Assembly: GCA_964385465.1 (NCBI GenBank)
Contig: CAYLPJ010000043.1
Span: 1 to 56,306, forward strand
From: CAYLPJ01 sp964385465
Lineage (GTDB): Bacteria > Planctomycetota > Phycisphaerae > SM23-33
DNA length: 56,306 nucleotides
Direction: 5' to 3'
The notes under the pieces were generated by a model. The model did no database searches. It worked only from the letters and a program-made list of their open reading frames with translations, and was not told where the DNA came from. This document shows, in pieces, positions 49,743-56,306 of the stretch; position 1 is the stretch's first letter; every line of letters begins with the position of its first letter. A program made the position numbers and the translations under genes.

Positions 49743-52064
49743 TCAGATCCACCGCTTGACCCACGACCGCAGCCCGCGGCCGGCCTTGACCATCACCAGC
49801 GGCTTCTCGCAGCGGCAGGCGACGGTCTCGGGGACCGTGTCGCGGCCGACCTGGCTGAGGACCGGCTGGTTGGTGCAGCCGAGGACGACAAGGTCATACT
49901 CGGCCGCCTGTTCCAGGATAGCCTCGACGACGTTGTCGGACCAGACGGTCTTTCCCCAGACGCGGCCGGCCAGCTCGGGCCGGGCCTGGATCCGCGACTG
50001 GACGAACCCGTCGAGGTCGAAGCCCGGCGTCCGGCGTCGCGCCCCGGCGACGGTCAGCAGCGTGATCTCGACGGGCGCATCCTCGTCGTCGCTCTCGGCG
50101 AGGATGTCGGCGACATCGAGGGCGAACTCGCCGTTGGGCCCGCCGGCGACGGGCACCAGCACCCGGCGGAACGTCTGGTTGCCCCCGCAGCCCTTGAGTA
50201 CCACGACGTCGCAGGGCACGCGCTCGATCACGGGATCCACCGTGCTGCCCAGCCGGAACAGCCGCGACTTCCGCCTCCCGTGCCAGCCGAGGATCAGCAT
50301 GTCGATCCGCTTTTCCCGCACGGCCGAGACGATCCCCCGCGCGATGGCGCGGCAGTAGCGGATGGTGGAGGACAGCGGGAACATCGGCGCGAGGTACAGC
50401 ATGGCCTCGAGGATGCCCTCCTTGCCCTCGAGCATGTACCGTTCGGCGTCGGCGAGTGGCACCTGGTCGGGGACGGGGACCATGTGCAGCAACTCGACGC
50501 GGGCGTCCTTGGCGCCGCAGAGCTTGTAGGTGTTGCGGACCAGCGACAGCGCGCTGTCGGGATTGGCCACCGCGACCATGATGCGGTACCCCTCCTCGGC
50601 CTCGGCCTCCGGGCCACTCTCGGAGAGGACGCGGATTTCGTCTTCGGTGGCGACAGCCCGCTTGCGGGAATACAGCCAGTACACGCACACGCCCGCCGGC
50701 AGCCAGACGCCGGCGATGCCCCAGGCGATCAGGCTCTCGCCGAGGATCGCCCCGGCCAACAGGGCCTGGCAGACGATCGCCAGCACCGGGAACAGGGGGA
50801 ACAGCGGCATGAGGTAGCCGTACTGCAGCTCGTCGCCCATGTTCCGGCGGATCTTCATCACGCACAGGTTCACCAGGAAGAACAGGAACAGGAACATGAT
50901 GCTCGCGGTCGCCGCCGCGTGGATCGGGTTCAGCACGGCCGCGACGGTCAGCACGATCACGCTGGTCAGCCCCAGGGCGACGTACGGCGTCTTGCGCTTC
51001 GGCGAGATGCGGGCCAGCGCGGCCGGGAGCATGCGGTCCCGCCCGAGGGCGAACGATGCCCGCGTGGCGGAGTAGATCGTCGCATTCAGCGCACTGGTCG
51101 CCGAGAAGATCACTGCCAGCGTCACCAGCAGGTTGCCCATGAACTTGCTGGGCATGAGCTGCTCGACGGCCTTCTGGAAGCCGATCTCCGGCTCGGCGCC
51201 GATGTATCGCCAGACGGCCCGGCCGCCGATGTCCGCGCTGCGGACGGCGACCACCGACGCGAAGGCGACGGTCACGTAGGTGACGGTGACCACGAGCACG
51301 GAGTACAGCATGGCCTTGGGGATGTTCCGCCGGGGGTCGATGGTCTCGTCGCCGGCCTGGGCGATGACCTCGAAGCCCTCGAACGCAACGTAGATCACGC
51401 CCATCACGCCCAGCAGTTTCCACCAGCCGGCCGGGTGGACGAACGGCTCGAAGTTCTCCAGCCGGGCCGGCTGCGCGACGGCCACGGCGATCCCCGCGAT
51501 CCCGACGGCGGCGACGAAGAGCATCTGCCCGACGGTGAACATCGCCCCGACCTTGCCTGTCTCGCTGCTGCCGCGGTAGTTGATGTAGACGAACAGCCCC
51601 GCGGCCGCGAGGGCCACGGCGCGTTCGACGACCCATTGGGGCAGAGGAAACCCGTCGAGCAGGCCGAGGGAGGCGAAGAAGCCGACGGTATAGGTGGCGA
51701 AGGTGACGGCGTAGAACCCCCCGGCCGCGGCGGAGGCCAGCCATTCCATCCACCCCGCGAGGAAGCTCGGCCCGCGCCCGAAGCCGATGCGGGCGAAGTT
51801 GTACGCCCCGCCCGCGCGGGGGATCGCAGAGCTGAGCTCGGCGAAGCTCATGGCGCTGAACAGGGCAATCAGCCCGTTGAGCGCGAAGGCGACCAGCAGC
51901 CCGCCGGGCCCCGCGCCGCCCATGCAGATCCCGATGCCGACGAACACGCCGGCGCCGATCATCATGCCCAGCCCCATCATGGTGACGTGGAAGAGCGTCA
52001 GGTCCCGCGACAGCTCGCCGGAGATGCCCCCGGCCGCCTTGGCCTCGCCCGCTTCACTCGCCAT
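49743..52064 (-). CDS. APC-family amino acid permease fused to two universal-stress-protein domains
   Basis: Inner-membrane transporter of 773 residues. The permease half (about 1-450) has 12 hydrophobic helices and APC motifs LGMMIGAGVFVGIG, FAELSSAIPRAGGAYNFARIGFG and DPRRNIPKAMLYSVLVV. The cytosolic half has two USP folds: about 485-620 (RIMVAVANPDSALSLVRNTY, MLILGWHGRRKSRLFRLGSTVDPVIERVPCDVVVL, with the ATP-binding G-x2-G-type loop) and about 625-765 (RVLVPVAGGPNGEFALDVADILA, DLVVLGCTNQ...CEKPLVMVK). This permease-USP architecture is known in bacteria and archaea; the USP part is thought to sense nucleotide. A 52-residue membrane protein gene overlaps its start. Substrate unknown. Confidence 0.92.
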   Translation of the reverse strand: MASEAGEAKAAGGISGELSRDLTLFHVTMMGLGMMIGAGVFVGIGICMGGAGPGGLLVAFALNGLIALFSAMSFAELSSAIPRAGGAYNFARIGFGRGPSFLAGWMEWLASAAAGGFYAVTFATYTVGFFASLGLLDGFPLPQWVVERAVALAAAGLFVYINYRGSSETGKVGAMFTVGQMLFVAAVGIAGIAVAVAQPARLENFEPFVHPAGWWKLLGVMGVIYVAFEGFEVIAQAGDETIDPRRNIPKAMLYSVLVVTVTYVTVAFASVVAVRSADIGGRAVWRYIGAEPEIGFQKAVEQLMPSKFMGNLLVTLAVIFSATSALNATIYSATRASFALGRDRMLPAALARISPKRKTPYVALGLTSVIVLTVAAVLNPIHAAATASIMFLFLFFLVNLCVMKIRRNMGDELQYGYLMPLFPLFPVLAIVCQALLAGAILGESLIAWGIAGVWLPAGVCVYWLYSRKRAVATEDEIRVLSESGPEAEAEEGYRIMVAVANPDSALSLVRNTYKLCGAKDARVELLHMVPVPDQVPLADAERYMLEGKEGILEAMLYLAPMFPLSSTIRYCRAIARGIVSAVREKRIDMLILGWHGRRKSRLFRLGSTVDPVIERVPCDVVVLKGCGGNQTFRRVLVPVAGGPNGEFALDVADILAESDDEDAPVEITLLTVAGARRRTPGFDLDGFVQSRIQARPELAGRVWGKTVWSDNVVEAILEQAAEYDLVVLGCTNQPVLSQVGRDTVPETVACRCEKPLVMVKAGRGLRSWVKRWI

Positions 52065-52212
52065 CGCGGAGCTCCCGGTCGATCTCGCGCGCGGACCGCT
52101 CGCCGATCCGCGCGATCCGGTCGATCGTCCGCCGCCCGCTGAGAACCAGGTACGCCAGCAGGCTTAGCGCCGCGGCGATCACGCCGCATCCGATGATCGC
52201 ATTGGTCTCCAT
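52054..52212 (-). CDS. small single-pass membrane protein
   Basis: A 52-residue protein, too short for most gene finders. It starts METNAIIGCGVIAAALSLLAYLVL (one membrane helix, about 5-25) followed by a basic/acidic amphipathic tail RRTIDRIARIGERSAREIDRELRDGE. Its stop overlaps the first codons of the permease-USP gene by 11 bases, so the two are probably co-translated. No clear Shine-Dalgarno precedes the ATG, which lowers confidence. It could be a regulatory or assembly partner of the permease; this is inference from position. Confidence 0.55.
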   Translation of the reverse strand: METNAIIGCGVIAAALSLLAYLVLSGRRTIDRIARIGERSAREIDRELRDGE

Positions 52213-52277
52213 GGCCGGAAGTGTACAGAGCCGCCCGCCATCGCGACAAGTGGCCAACCGCGCCGCGCGAGCCGGCG

Positions 52278-52306
52278 TGGACCCGCACTCGCCCGGCCGC
52301 TACAAT
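52278..52306 (+). promoter_or_regulatory. sigma70-type promoter of the metallo-beta-lactamase-fold gene
   Basis: TGGACC (52278-52283) and TACAAT (52301-52306) are 17 bases apart, about 30 bases before the ATG, with an AAAGGAG ribosome site between. Confidence 0.5.
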
Positions 52307-52335
52307 GCCCCGACACGCAACGAAAGGAGCTCACC

Positions 52336-52968
52336 ATGCCCGTGGACGTCACCTGGCTGGGCCACGCCAGCTTCCGCATCGCCGCCGAGGAGTCCGTCGT
52401 CTACATCGATCCATGGAAGCTCGACGTCGAGCCCCACGATGCCGACGTGGTCGTCGTCTCCCATAGCCACCACGACCACCTCTCCCCCGAGGACGTCGCG
52501 AGGGTCTCCAACGAAGACACCGCCATCGTCGCCCCCGGGGACGCGGTGGCCCGCCTCGCAGCCGTCAATGCCGTCACCCCCGGCGACCGCCTGACGATCA
52601 GGGACGTCACCGTCGAGGCGGTGGCGGCGTACAACGTGGGCAAGCAGTTCCACCCGAAGGCGAACAACTGGATCGGCGTGGTGCTGACGATCGGCGACAA
52701 GCGGGTGTACTACGCGGGGGACACGGACCTGATCCCGGAGATGAGCGACCTCAACGACGTGGACCTCGCCCTCCTGCCGGTCGGCGGGACGTACACATTG
52801 ACCGCCGAGGAGGCGATCGAGGCGGGCAAGGCCATCGGCTGCGCCGTCGCCGTGCCCTACCACTGGGGCGACATCGTCGGCAGCGAGGCCGACGCCCGGC
52901 GGTTCGTCGAGGGTGCGCCCTGCGACGCCCGACTGCTCCAGCCCGGCGAGACCACCACGCTGGACTGA
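52336..52968 (+). CDS. metallo-beta-lactamase-fold metal-dependent hydrolase (UPF0173/UlaG-like)
   Basis: Cytosolic metallohydrolase of 210 residues. The metal site SHSHHDHLS has His43, His45, Asp47 and His48. VTWLGHASFRI at the start, GDTDLIPEM near residue 140 and AVPYHWGDIVGS at the C-terminus are the usual markers of the short UPF0173-type family, whose substrates are mostly unknown. It is related to UlaG (L-ascorbate-6-P lactonase) but too short to assign that role. AAAGGAG lies 8 bases before the ATG. It is divergent from the small membrane-protein gene and stands alone; a 279-base gap follows, with a GCGCC/GGCGC hairpin at 53076-53091 but no gene. Confidence 0.88.
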   Translation: MPVDVTWLGHASFRIAAEESVVYIDPWKLDVEPHDADVVVVSHSHHDHLSPEDVARVSNEDTAIVAPGDAVARLAAVNAVTPGDRLTIRDVTVEAVAAYNVGKQFHPKANNWIGVVLTIGDKRVYYAGDTDLIPEMSDLNDVDLALLPVGGTYTLTAEEAIEAGKAIGCAVAVPYHWGDIVGSEADARRFVEGAPCDARLLQPGETTTLD

Positions 52969-53247
52969 CCGCCCGGCCGGGCTGGCGGCCGCACACCCGA
53001 ACCGGCGGGCATTCCCTCACCGCAGCACAGAGAAACGCCTTAACAGTGCTGTAGGACCTTCTATTTCAATGGCTTGCGCCTGTGATGGCGCCCGGCAGGC
53101 GGGGAGTTTAGCGCCTTCCTGGTCAAGTCGTAATGCGCATCTCACGCCCTTGGGGGACACTGACGGCGGTTTTCGAAGGACCTGGGAAGCAGAGGACAAG
53201 GCGTACCGATCCGACCCGAAACAACCGAGACCACGGAGGGCACCGTC

Positions 53248-53481
53248 ATGACCCAGCGAACGTCGATTCGCGCCTATCGCCCCAGCACCCTCAGCTTCGA
53301 TCCCGAAGCGATCGAGGAGGCCCGGAGGATCCGGGAGTTGAGCATCGAACTCTACGCACGCCTCGTGCGGGAGGGGAGAATCCTCTTCGAGGACGAGGAA
53401 GACCTCGACGACCTCGACCCGGTAGACCCGGCACCCGCCGCCGAGGCCGAGCCGACCGCTGAAGAACTCCTGGCCGTCTGA
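53248..53481 (+). CDS. small acidic protein of unknown function
   Basis: A 77-residue protein with a good ribosome site (GGAGGG 12 bases before the ATG). The N-terminal 50 residues form a likely helix (FDPEAIEEARRIRELSIELYARLVREGRILF) and the C-terminus is very acidic (EDEEDLDDLDPVDP). It lacks a signal or membrane segment. The pattern resembles small antitoxin-like or adaptor proteins but no family was recognised. It is followed 91 bases later by the phospholipase-D-like gene on the same strand. Confidence 0.55.
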   Translation: MTQRTSIRAYRPSTLSFDPEAIEEARRIRELSIELYARLVREGRILFEDEEDLDDLDPVDPAPAAEAEPTAEELLAV

Positions 53482-53571
53482 CCTCGCGCCCGCCCTCTGC
53501 GGACCCCGGCGGCCCGGGAACCGGGGCGGCAGCGGAACCGGCTGTGCAGCGTTGGGCCCATCGCGACCGAT

Positions 53572-54126
53572 ATGGGCTGTATGGTCCGGGCCGTGCTCAA
53601 TCACGATCATCTCGGCGAGGTCCTCGGCGAGGCGCTCGGCGCCTGCCGGCACCGACTCTTCCTCGCCACCGCCAACGTCAAGGACCTCCATCTGCCCCTG
53701 CCGGGCACGCCCCGCCGCCGCCGAAGCCGAGAGGCCGAAGGCCTGCTGGCCGTGCTGGCTCGCGTGGCCGGCCGGGGGGTGGACGTCCGCCTCCTCCACA
53801 GCGCCGTCCCCTCCGGGCCCCTCCTCCACGAGCTCCGCGACGGCCTGCCCCCCGGCGTGACCATGCGCCGCTGCCCCCGCCTACACGCCAAGGCCGTCAT
53901 CGCCGACGGGCGGTGGATGTACCTCGGCTCGGCCAACCTCACCGGGGCCGGGCTCGGTGCCAAGAGCCCCCGCCGGCGGAACTTCGAGGCCGGCATCTGC
54001 ACCGACCGCACCGACCTGATCGACCCCGTCCTGGACATGCTCGACGCCGTCTGGCAAGGCACGGAGTGCCCCTCCTGCGGCCGCCGCGACCACTGCCCCG
54101 CCCCGCTGGAAGAGCCGGACCTTTGA
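53572..54126 (+). CDS. phospholipase D-like domain protein (single HKD motif)
   Basis: A 184-residue protein with one HKD motif: His105, Lys107 and Asp112 in RLHAKAVIADGRWMYLGSANLTGAG, with the downstream Ser120/Asn122. Single-motif members such as Nuc act as homodimers, each subunit giving half of the active site, and cut DNA or phosphodiesters. The N-terminus lacks a signal peptide, so a cytosolic nuclease is more likely than a lipase. A Cys-rich segment CPSCGRRDHC near the end could bind zinc. The ATG at 53572 is used; an ATG three codons later would also work, and the ribosome site is poor. Confidence 0.75.
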   Translation: MGCMVRAVLNHDHLGEVLGEALGACRHRLFLATANVKDLHLPLPGTPRRRRSREAEGLLAVLARVAGRGVDVRLLHSAVPSGPLLHELRDGLPPGVTMRRCPRLHAKAVIADGRWMYLGSANLTGAGLGAKSPRRRNFEAGICTDRTDLIDPVLDMLDAVWQGTECPSCGRRDHCPAPLEEPDL

Positions 54127-54211
54127 CGCCTGCACCCGCCTGCCGCTTCCACAAGGTGTCCACCGAAGCCCTTGGGGCAAGCGAGTACCCAAGCGAGGGG
54201 GCCGGCATCCC

Positions 54212-54240
54212 TTGATCGGCCGGCGGCGACGGGATAGGGT
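54212..54240 (+). promoter_or_regulatory. weak candidate promoter of the sulfatase gene
   Basis: TTGATC (54212-54217) and TAGGGT (54235-54240) are 17 bases apart. The match is moderate and the leader would be about 80 bases. Confidence 0.3.
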
Positions 54241-54325
54241 CCGTATCGCGGCTCGAGGCCGCGGCGTCTGGCCGCCCGAGGCGGCGAAGGCGATTTCGGG
54301 AAGGCGGTCTGCGGAGGGTTCGATC

Positions 54326-55804
54326 ATGGCGATGGCGGCGTCCGGCAAAGCCCCTGCGGCGGGCAGGCATGCGCGCCCCGATATCCTGCTGCTCATGCCC
54401 GACCAGATGAGGGGGGACTGCATCTCGGCCGCGGGGCACCCGGCCGTGCGGACGCCCACCATCGACGCCCTCGCCGCCGAGGGCATGCTCTTCCGCCGGG
54501 CCTACAGCGCGGTGGCCAGTTGCATTCCCGCACGCTTCGCGCTTCTGACCGGCCTGTACCCGCAGACCAGCGGCGTCGTCGGCTTCCGAAGCAAGCCGAT
54601 CACCACCCCCACCATGCCGCAGCGCCTCGCCGAGGCCGGCTACACCACCGCACTCGTCGGCCGAAACATGCACCAGGACTGCGGCGGCAAGGCGTTGGGC
54701 TACGCGATCGACATTCCCGGCTCGACGTACGTTGACGGGGACGTCTACGACCGCGAGTTCACCGAGGCCCACCCGCGGTCGGGCGGCATCAAGGAGTTCA
54801 TCGCCGGGATCGGCGCGACGTACAACCACTGGCAGGCCGTGCCCTGGCCGCTGGAGAACGCCTGGCACCCGACGACGTGGACCGTCACCAGGTCCCGCCG
54901 GGTCCTCGCCGACGCCCCGGCGGAGAAGCCGCTGATGCTGACGGCCTCCTTCTACGCCCCCCACTCCCCGCTGGTCCCGCCGCCGGAGTACTACGAGCAC
55001 TACCGCAACGCCGCGCTGCCCGAACCCGCCCGCGGGGACTGGGTGGACTGGGATTCCGTCACCCCCGCCGGCCGCGACGGCGGCCATCGCGTCCTGCTGG
55101 AGGGCGAGCGGCTGCGGGAGGCCCAGGCGGGGTACTTCGGGCTCATCGAGCACCTCGACGCGGAAATCGCCCCGCTGATCGCCGAGTTCAAGGCCCGCTC
55201 CGAGCAGGCAGGCCGGCCGTGGTGCATCGTGGTCGCTGCCGACCACGGCGAGATGCTCGGCGACCACGGCTACTACCGCAAGTGCGAGCCATTTGAGGGC
55301 TCGGCCAACATCCCGTTCGTCATCGCCGCGTCGAAGGACCTGGGCCTCCGCCGGGCAGCGCGGTCCGACCGGCCGGTCGCCCTCGAGGACCTGCTGCCGA
55401 CCTTCGTCGAGCTCGCCGGCGGGCGGGCGCCGGACGTCGACGGCGTCAGCCTCGTTCCCACGCTCCGCGGCGAGGGCGGCGACATACGCCCCTGGTACCA
55501 CTTCGAGCACGCCCCCTGCTACAGCCGCGAGCAGGCCTTCCACGCACTCACCGACGGGCGGATCAAGTACGTCTGGCGGCCCAACGGCGGGCGGGAGCTG
55601 CTGTTCGACCTCCATGCCGACCCCCGCGAGGAGCGCAACCTCGCCGCCGACCCCGCCGCCGCGAAGCTGCTGGAGACGTGGCGGGCCACCATGATCGAGC
55701 GCCTCGCCGCCCGGCCCGAGGGCTTCACCGACGGCCAGCGCCTGATCCCCGGCCGCCCCTACGCCCCCATCAACCCCGGCACCGCCCCCCGCCGCAACGC
55801 CTGA
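54326..55804 (+). CDS. sulfatase (formylglycine type, S1 family)
   Basis: Type I sulfatase of 492 residues that removes sulfate esters from carbohydrates or small molecules. RPDILLLMPDQMRGD at the N-terminus gives the first metal ligands. The Cys-x-Pro-x-Arg signature is at 66-70 (SCIPARFALLTG), with Cys66 to be converted to formylglycine by a separate enzyme that is not in the window. VVAADHGEMLGDHG carries further metal ligands near 310, and the C-terminal part ends in a normal sulfatase sub-domain (ELLFDLHADPREERNLA). No signal peptide is seen from the ATG at 54326 (GGAGGG site), unlike many planctomycete sulfatases, so it may act in the cytosol or lack a recognisable leader. It stands alone. 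Confidence 0.93.
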   Translation: MAMAASGKAPAAGRHARPDILLLMPDQMRGDCISAAGHPAVRTPTIDALAAEGMLFRRAYSAVASCIPARFALLTGLYPQTSGVVGFRSKPITTPTMPQRLAEAGYTTALVGRNMHQDCGGKALGYAIDIPGSTYVDGDVYDREFTEAHPRSGGIKEFIAGIGATYNHWQAVPWPLENAWHPTTWTVTRSRRVLADAPAEKPLMLTASFYAPHSPLVPPPEYYEHYRNAALPEPARGDWVDWDSVTPAGRDGGHRVLLEGERLREAQAGYFGLIEHLDAEIAPLIAEFKARSEQAGRPWCIVVAADHGEMLGDHGYYRKCEPFEGSANIPFVIAASKDLGLRRAARSDRPVALEDLLPTFVELAGGRAPDVDGVSLVPTLRGEGGDIRPWYHFEHAPCYSREQAFHALTDGRIKYVWRPNGGRELLFDLHADPREERNLAADPAAAKLLETWRATMIERLAARPEGFTDGQRLIPGRPYAPINPGTAPRRNA

Positions 55805-56145
55805 CCCCGCCGCCGCGGCATCCGCGTAAGACGCAACACCGAACCGCCCCATCGTCGCGACCCGGACAGCCACCCCATGCCCTTGGAGCGCCATCATTTC
55901 CTCAACCCAAGACAGCTCCGAACCCCACGCCCGCCTGACCCCTGGCTCTCCGTAACAGCGAATGCCCTCAGTGGTAACCTCAGACGTCCGTATGACATCG
56001 CGACTTCCCCGGCGGCTGCGCGAGACGCACCAGGTGGCAGATGGCGGGCACTCACGAGGCCCCGGGCATGACCGCGCCCGCAACGGTCCCCGACCCGACC
56101 GGTCCCTCGGGCACAGGGGCGAGCCAGCGTGCGCCGCCACGGGCT

Positions 56146-56176
56146 TTGCCCTCCCCCGCGGGGGGGTGGGTATAAT
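56146..56176 (+). promoter_or_regulatory. sigma70-type promoter near the window end
   Basis: A perfect TATAAT (56171-56176) with TTGCCC (56146-56151) 19 bases upstream, and an AGGAGG ribosome site 16 bases after the -10. Confidence 0.5.
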
Positions 56177-56200
56177 CACAGTCCCGACCCCAGGAGGCCG

Positions 56201-56236
56201 ATGGCCATTCCGGAGCCTCCCGGCTCCGCGTCGTGA
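56201..56236 (+). CDS. 11-residue short open frame, possible leader peptide
   Basis: ATG at 56201, 4 bases after AGGAGG, encodes MAIPEPPGSAS and stops. Its TGA overlaps the next GTG as GTGA. The spacing to the ribosome site is good, so it may be translated and couple to the downstream frame. Confidence 0.35.
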   Translation: MAIPEPPGSAS

Positions 56237-56306
56237 GAGAGACCGTGCCCGGACAGACTCGACATGATCGCAGCTCCCGCCTGGAGAACGCCTTCGTCGG
56301 CCTGCT
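56233..56306 (+). CDS. start of a gene cut by the window end
   Basis: From the GTG at 56233 the frame is open to the window end and reads VRETVPGQTRHDRSSRLENAF and onward. Too short to identify. An ATG at 56264 opens a different frame. The start is chosen because it overlaps the leader frame's stop. Confidence 0.35.
   Translation, partial: MRETVPGQTRHDRSSRLENAFVGL

Larger units (their letters stand above)
55805..56306. other. 502-base terminal stretch, mostly non-coding
   Basis: From the sulfatase stop to the window end. The first 340 bases have stops in all frames or only GC-biased frames without start signals; nothing is recognised. The last 160 bases hold a promoter, a short open frame and the start of a further gene, entered separately. 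Confidence 0.55.

Noticed and set aside
53041..53110. tRNA-like or attachment-site-like stretch
   Set aside because: A short stem and a locally lower GC content are present, but no cloverleaf, T-loop or anticodon arm can be built.
55962..56267. 101-residue frame at the window end
   Set aside because: No ribosome site, Arg/Pro-rich, and it runs through the promoter and leader-peptide region.

Overview
The window is a very GC-rich bacterial chromosome segment in which nearly every base belongs to a gene. No rRNA, recognisable tRNA, CRISPR array, phage or insertion sequence was seen. Gene content points to a planctomycete, most likely Phycisphaerae-like: three Gfo/Idh/MocA oxidoreductases (two with Tat leaders), a formylglycine-type sulfatase, a GH2 and a GH3 hydrolase, a sodium/solute symporter beside a DUF6807/PmoA-family protein, two PEP-CTERM proteins (one with dockerin-like repeats), HEAT-repeat proteins and a fused permease/universal-stress protein. 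The taxonomic call is inference from gene families; no search was run.

Layout. 1-4.8 kb: RND efflux adaptor and pump behind a clear sigma70-type promoter. 4.8-9.7 kb (minus): ribF-nrnA pair and a three-gene cobalamin/iron-type ABC importer with GTGA start/stop overlaps. 9.8-14.2 kb: GH2 hydrolase, hemL and an unknown membrane protein. 14.2-17.6 kb: PEP-CTERM protein and, divergently, araD, pdxJ and dapA. 17.6-21.9 kb (minus): DUF6807 protein, symporter and MocA oxidoreductase, a probable sugar-derivative uptake operon. 22.4-25.6 kb: dhaK-dhaL, an lsrF-type aldolase and csrA. 25.6-30.3 kb: HD-GYP protein, small Cys-containing protein, GH3 hydrolase, ilvC. 30.5-36.6 kb: a REC-PP2C-STAS regulator converging on a six-gene minus-strand operon (HEAT lipoprotein, RsbW-like kinase, STAS protein, mlaE, mlaF, mlaD). 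36.8-41.3 kb: MocA oxidoreductase, CsgG-like lipoprotein, RidA, ScpA and a small gene or RNA. 41.5-49.7 kb: C1A peptidase with dockerin and PEP-CTERM, J-domain membrane protein, MocA oxidoreductase, large HEAT protein, beta-helix protein. 49.7-56.3 kb: APC-USP permease, small membrane protein, metallo-beta-lactamase-fold hydrolase, small acidic protein, phospholipase-D-like protein, sulfatase, and the start of a further gene.

How the genes work together. The GH2, GH3, AraD, sulfatase, beta-helix, MocA and symporter genes suggest a heterotroph that takes apart plant or algal polysaccharide and feeds pentoses and modified sugars inward. The most system-like arrangement is a complete partner-switching module (phosphatase, kinase, STAS antagonist) built into the operon of a lipid-trafficking MlaEFD transporter with no sigma factor in sight. 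The dhaK-dhaL-lsrF cluster looks like a small kinase/aldolase pathway with an unknown substrate.

Most starts were re-chosen from Shine-Dalgarno position, signal peptide and family length, so several genes begin inside longer open frames. Promoter calls are by eye against TTGACA/TATAAT and are untested.
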